From DASPXK01 sp035637315 (GTDB taxonomy: Bacteria; Chloroflexota; UBA6077; JACCZL01): 6,410 nt of DNA. A program made the translations under genes and the position numbers. Positions 5,182-6,410 of the stretch are shown here, in pieces. Every line of letters begins with the position of its first letter. The stretch's first letter is position 1. Location: positions 1 through 6,410 of the forward strand of contig DASPXK010000104.1 of the NCBI GenBank assembly GCA_035637315.1, given 5' to 3'. The notes beneath the pieces were generated by a model. The model was not told the DNA's origin. It saw only the letters and a program-made list of their open reading frames with translations, and did not search any database.

Positions 5182-6024
5182 GTGATCGGAGTCGAAATCG
5201 TGCGGCGGGCGGCGAGGACGCCGGGCGGCGCGCGACTACGGGCGCTGCGCGAGGGCGCAGGCAGGACGCAGCTGTGGGTCGAAGCCGAGGCTGAGCTAGG
5301 AACCGGCTACCTACAGCGGGTCGAGTCGGGCAAGGTCGCGCAGCCCGAGCGGCCGACGCTGGAGCGTATCCTGAACGCCCTCGAGGCGCGGTACAGCGAG
5401 CGGCGCGAGGTGCTGGAGCTGTTCGGGTACACCGTCGTCATCCCGCCACCCACGGAGGACGACATCGCCTGGGCCCGTGAGGTATGCCGCCGCGAGCTGC
5501 ACGAGGCCGTTTTCCCGGCCTACGTGTTGGACTGCACCCACCGACTCATCGCCTGGAACCGCCACGTCCCGCAGCTGTTCGGGATCGCGTCGAACGACCC
5601 AGCCCTCGGTGGGCTTGCGGGCCGCTCGCTGCTCGCGGCCTGGTTCGATCAGTCCTCTCCGCTCGCGCCCCTCGTGGTCGAGCCTGATATCTTCCTGCCG
5701 GCCCTGATCCGCGCCCTCCGCTACGAGCTGCAGCAGGTTCGCGCGGAGGCATGGTCCGCGGCGCTGCTGGCGGGGCTCGTGAACGACCTGCCGCGCTTTC
5801 GGCACTACTGGACTCTGCTGGACCAGGAGCCGGCGCCGGCCACCGCGACGCGGGCGCTGGCGCCCGTACGGCTGGCCGTGCCCGGCGTAGGGGTCGTCCA
5901 GTTCCGGCTCTCGTCCGAGCCCTTCGTGCGCGATGCGCGCTTTCGCGTCGTGAACTACTTGCCGGCCGACCCGGCCACGATCCGACAGTGTGCGAAGTGG
6001 GCCGCCGGCCCCGATACGAAGTAG
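5182..6024 (+). CDS. XRE-family transcription regulator with MmyB-like (PAS-like) ligand-binding domain
   Basis: The 280-residue product combines an N-terminal helix-turn-helix (about 16-70: LRALREGAGRTQLWVEAEAE, then GTGYLQRVESGK, the usual recognition-helix and E-x-G-x turn of XRE proteins) with a C-terminal MmyB-like ligand-binding domain (about 92-265). The latter shows FPAYVLDCTHRLIAWNRHVPQLFG, equivalent to the conserved 'vlawN' strand-turn, and the closing FRVVNYLPADP segment. Regulators of this architecture sense a small hydrophobic or unknown ligand and often control a divergent neighbour. GTG 5182 has GGAGG (5167-5171) ten bases upstream; GTG 5200 with GGAG at 5188-5191 is an alternative that loses six residues and no domain. 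The longer upstream frame reads antisense through azlC and is not coding. It is divergent from azlC and convergent with the amidohydrolase. Confidence 0.9.
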   Translation: MIGVEIVRRAARTPGGARLRALREGAGRTQLWVEAEAELGTGYLQRVESGKVAQPERPTLERILNALEARYSERREVLELFGYTVVIPPPTEDDIAWAREVCRRELHEAVFPAYVLDCTHRLIAWNRHVPQLFGIASNDPALGGLAGRSLLAAWFDQSSPLAPLVVEPDIFLPALIRALRYELQQVRAEAWSAALLAGLVNDLPRFRHYWTLLDQEPAPATATRALAPVRLAVPGVGVVQFRLSSEPFVRDARFRVVNYLPADPATIRQCAKWAAGPDTK

Positions 6025-6030
6025 ATCGCC

Positions 6031-6410
6031 TTACCGCGGCACGTTTGTCCACCACGAACCGCCCGCCCTGGACGACGGCCAGGATGCCGCCGTCGGCCAG
6101 GATCGTGGCAACGTTCGCCAGCAGATCGCCCCGAACCAGCAGCAGGTCGGCCTGCTTGCCCACCTCGATCGTCCCTACCTCATCCAGCACGCCGAGCAGC
6201 TCCGCGCCGTCGCGCGTGGCGGCGATCAGGGCCTCCATGGGCGAGATGCCGGCCTGGACCATCAGCTCGAGCTCTCGCGCGTTCTGGCCGTGATAGTTGA
6301 AGGGCGTGCCGGCGTCGGTCCCGAGAACGAGCTTCACGCCTGCAGCATGGGCGAGCTGGAAGCTGTCGACATTCGACAACTTCACGGCCCGCGCCTTCGC
6401 CTGGGCCCAG
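6031..6410 (-). CDS. Amidohydrolase family protein, C-terminal part (cut by the window edge; probable frame error at its end)
   Basis: The frame enters from the right edge (WAQAKARAV) and carries the end of a metal-dependent amidohydrolase barrel: LGTDAGTP, whose Asp is a metal ligand and general base, then ARELELMVQAGISPMEALIAAT, IEVGKQADLLLV and the closing beta-sandwich strand AVVQGGRFVVD. It resembles imidazolonepropionase-like and Xaa-Pro dipeptidase-type members; the substrate is unknown because the metal-binding HxH region lies outside the window. As written, the frame has no stop here and runs antisense to the regulator until 5546, adding about 165 Arg/Pro/Ala-rich residues. Dropping one A at 6044-6046 gives VVDNVPR and a stop at 6033-6031, six bases beyond the regulator stop. 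I take that as the true end. GTG 6385 lies inside the domain and is not the start. Confidence 0.8.

Overview
The window comes from a GC-rich bacterium with tight gene packing and frequent GTG starts (three of the six genes whose start can be placed). A CitA-type citrate synthase, an MmyB-like XRE regulator and an intergenic CACCAAGACAC-type repeat are all compatible with a Chloroflexota (Thermomicrobia-like) or similar environmental lineage. That placement is a judgement from memory of family styles, not from a marker gene, and is uncertain.

Layout. Positions 1-1288 (+) hold an APH/choline-kinase-fold phosphotransferase whose reading frame is broken twice, near 233 and near 806; both breaks are mended by one G each. 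A 149-base gap follows, with a good sigma-54-type promoter (1340-1355) and a leader that can fold in two exclusive ways. It precedes an orphan 233-residue protein (1438-2139, +) with a Thr-Pro-Lys-rich linker. A terminator (2170-2202), an extended -10 box and a strong 11-bp hairpin lead into a 393-residue citrate synthase (2277-3458, +). Between this gene and the convergent genes that follow lies an imperfect palindrome of about 90 bases (3464-3553).

Positions 3576-5136 (-) look like one operon: azlC and azlD (branched-chain amino acid exporter subunits, overlapping by ATGA), then 35 bases later a GNAT acetyltransferase. Divergent from azlC, with only 45 bases between the start codons, is an MmyB-like XRE regulator (5182-6024, +), a likely local controller of the exporter operon. 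The window closes with the C-terminal end of a metal-dependent amidohydrolase (-) that continues beyond position 6410. Its frame shows no stop where the family normally ends and runs on antisense through the regulator; removing one A at 6044-6046 gives a natural stop at 6031-6033.

No RNA gene, insertion sequence, CRISPR array or phage module was seen. The parts most worth a second look are the sigma-54-type promoter with its switch-like leader and orphan product, the hairpin at the 5' end of the citrate synthase message, the palindromic repeat, and the three homopolymer-associated frame breaks, which bear on whether the assembly is accurate here.
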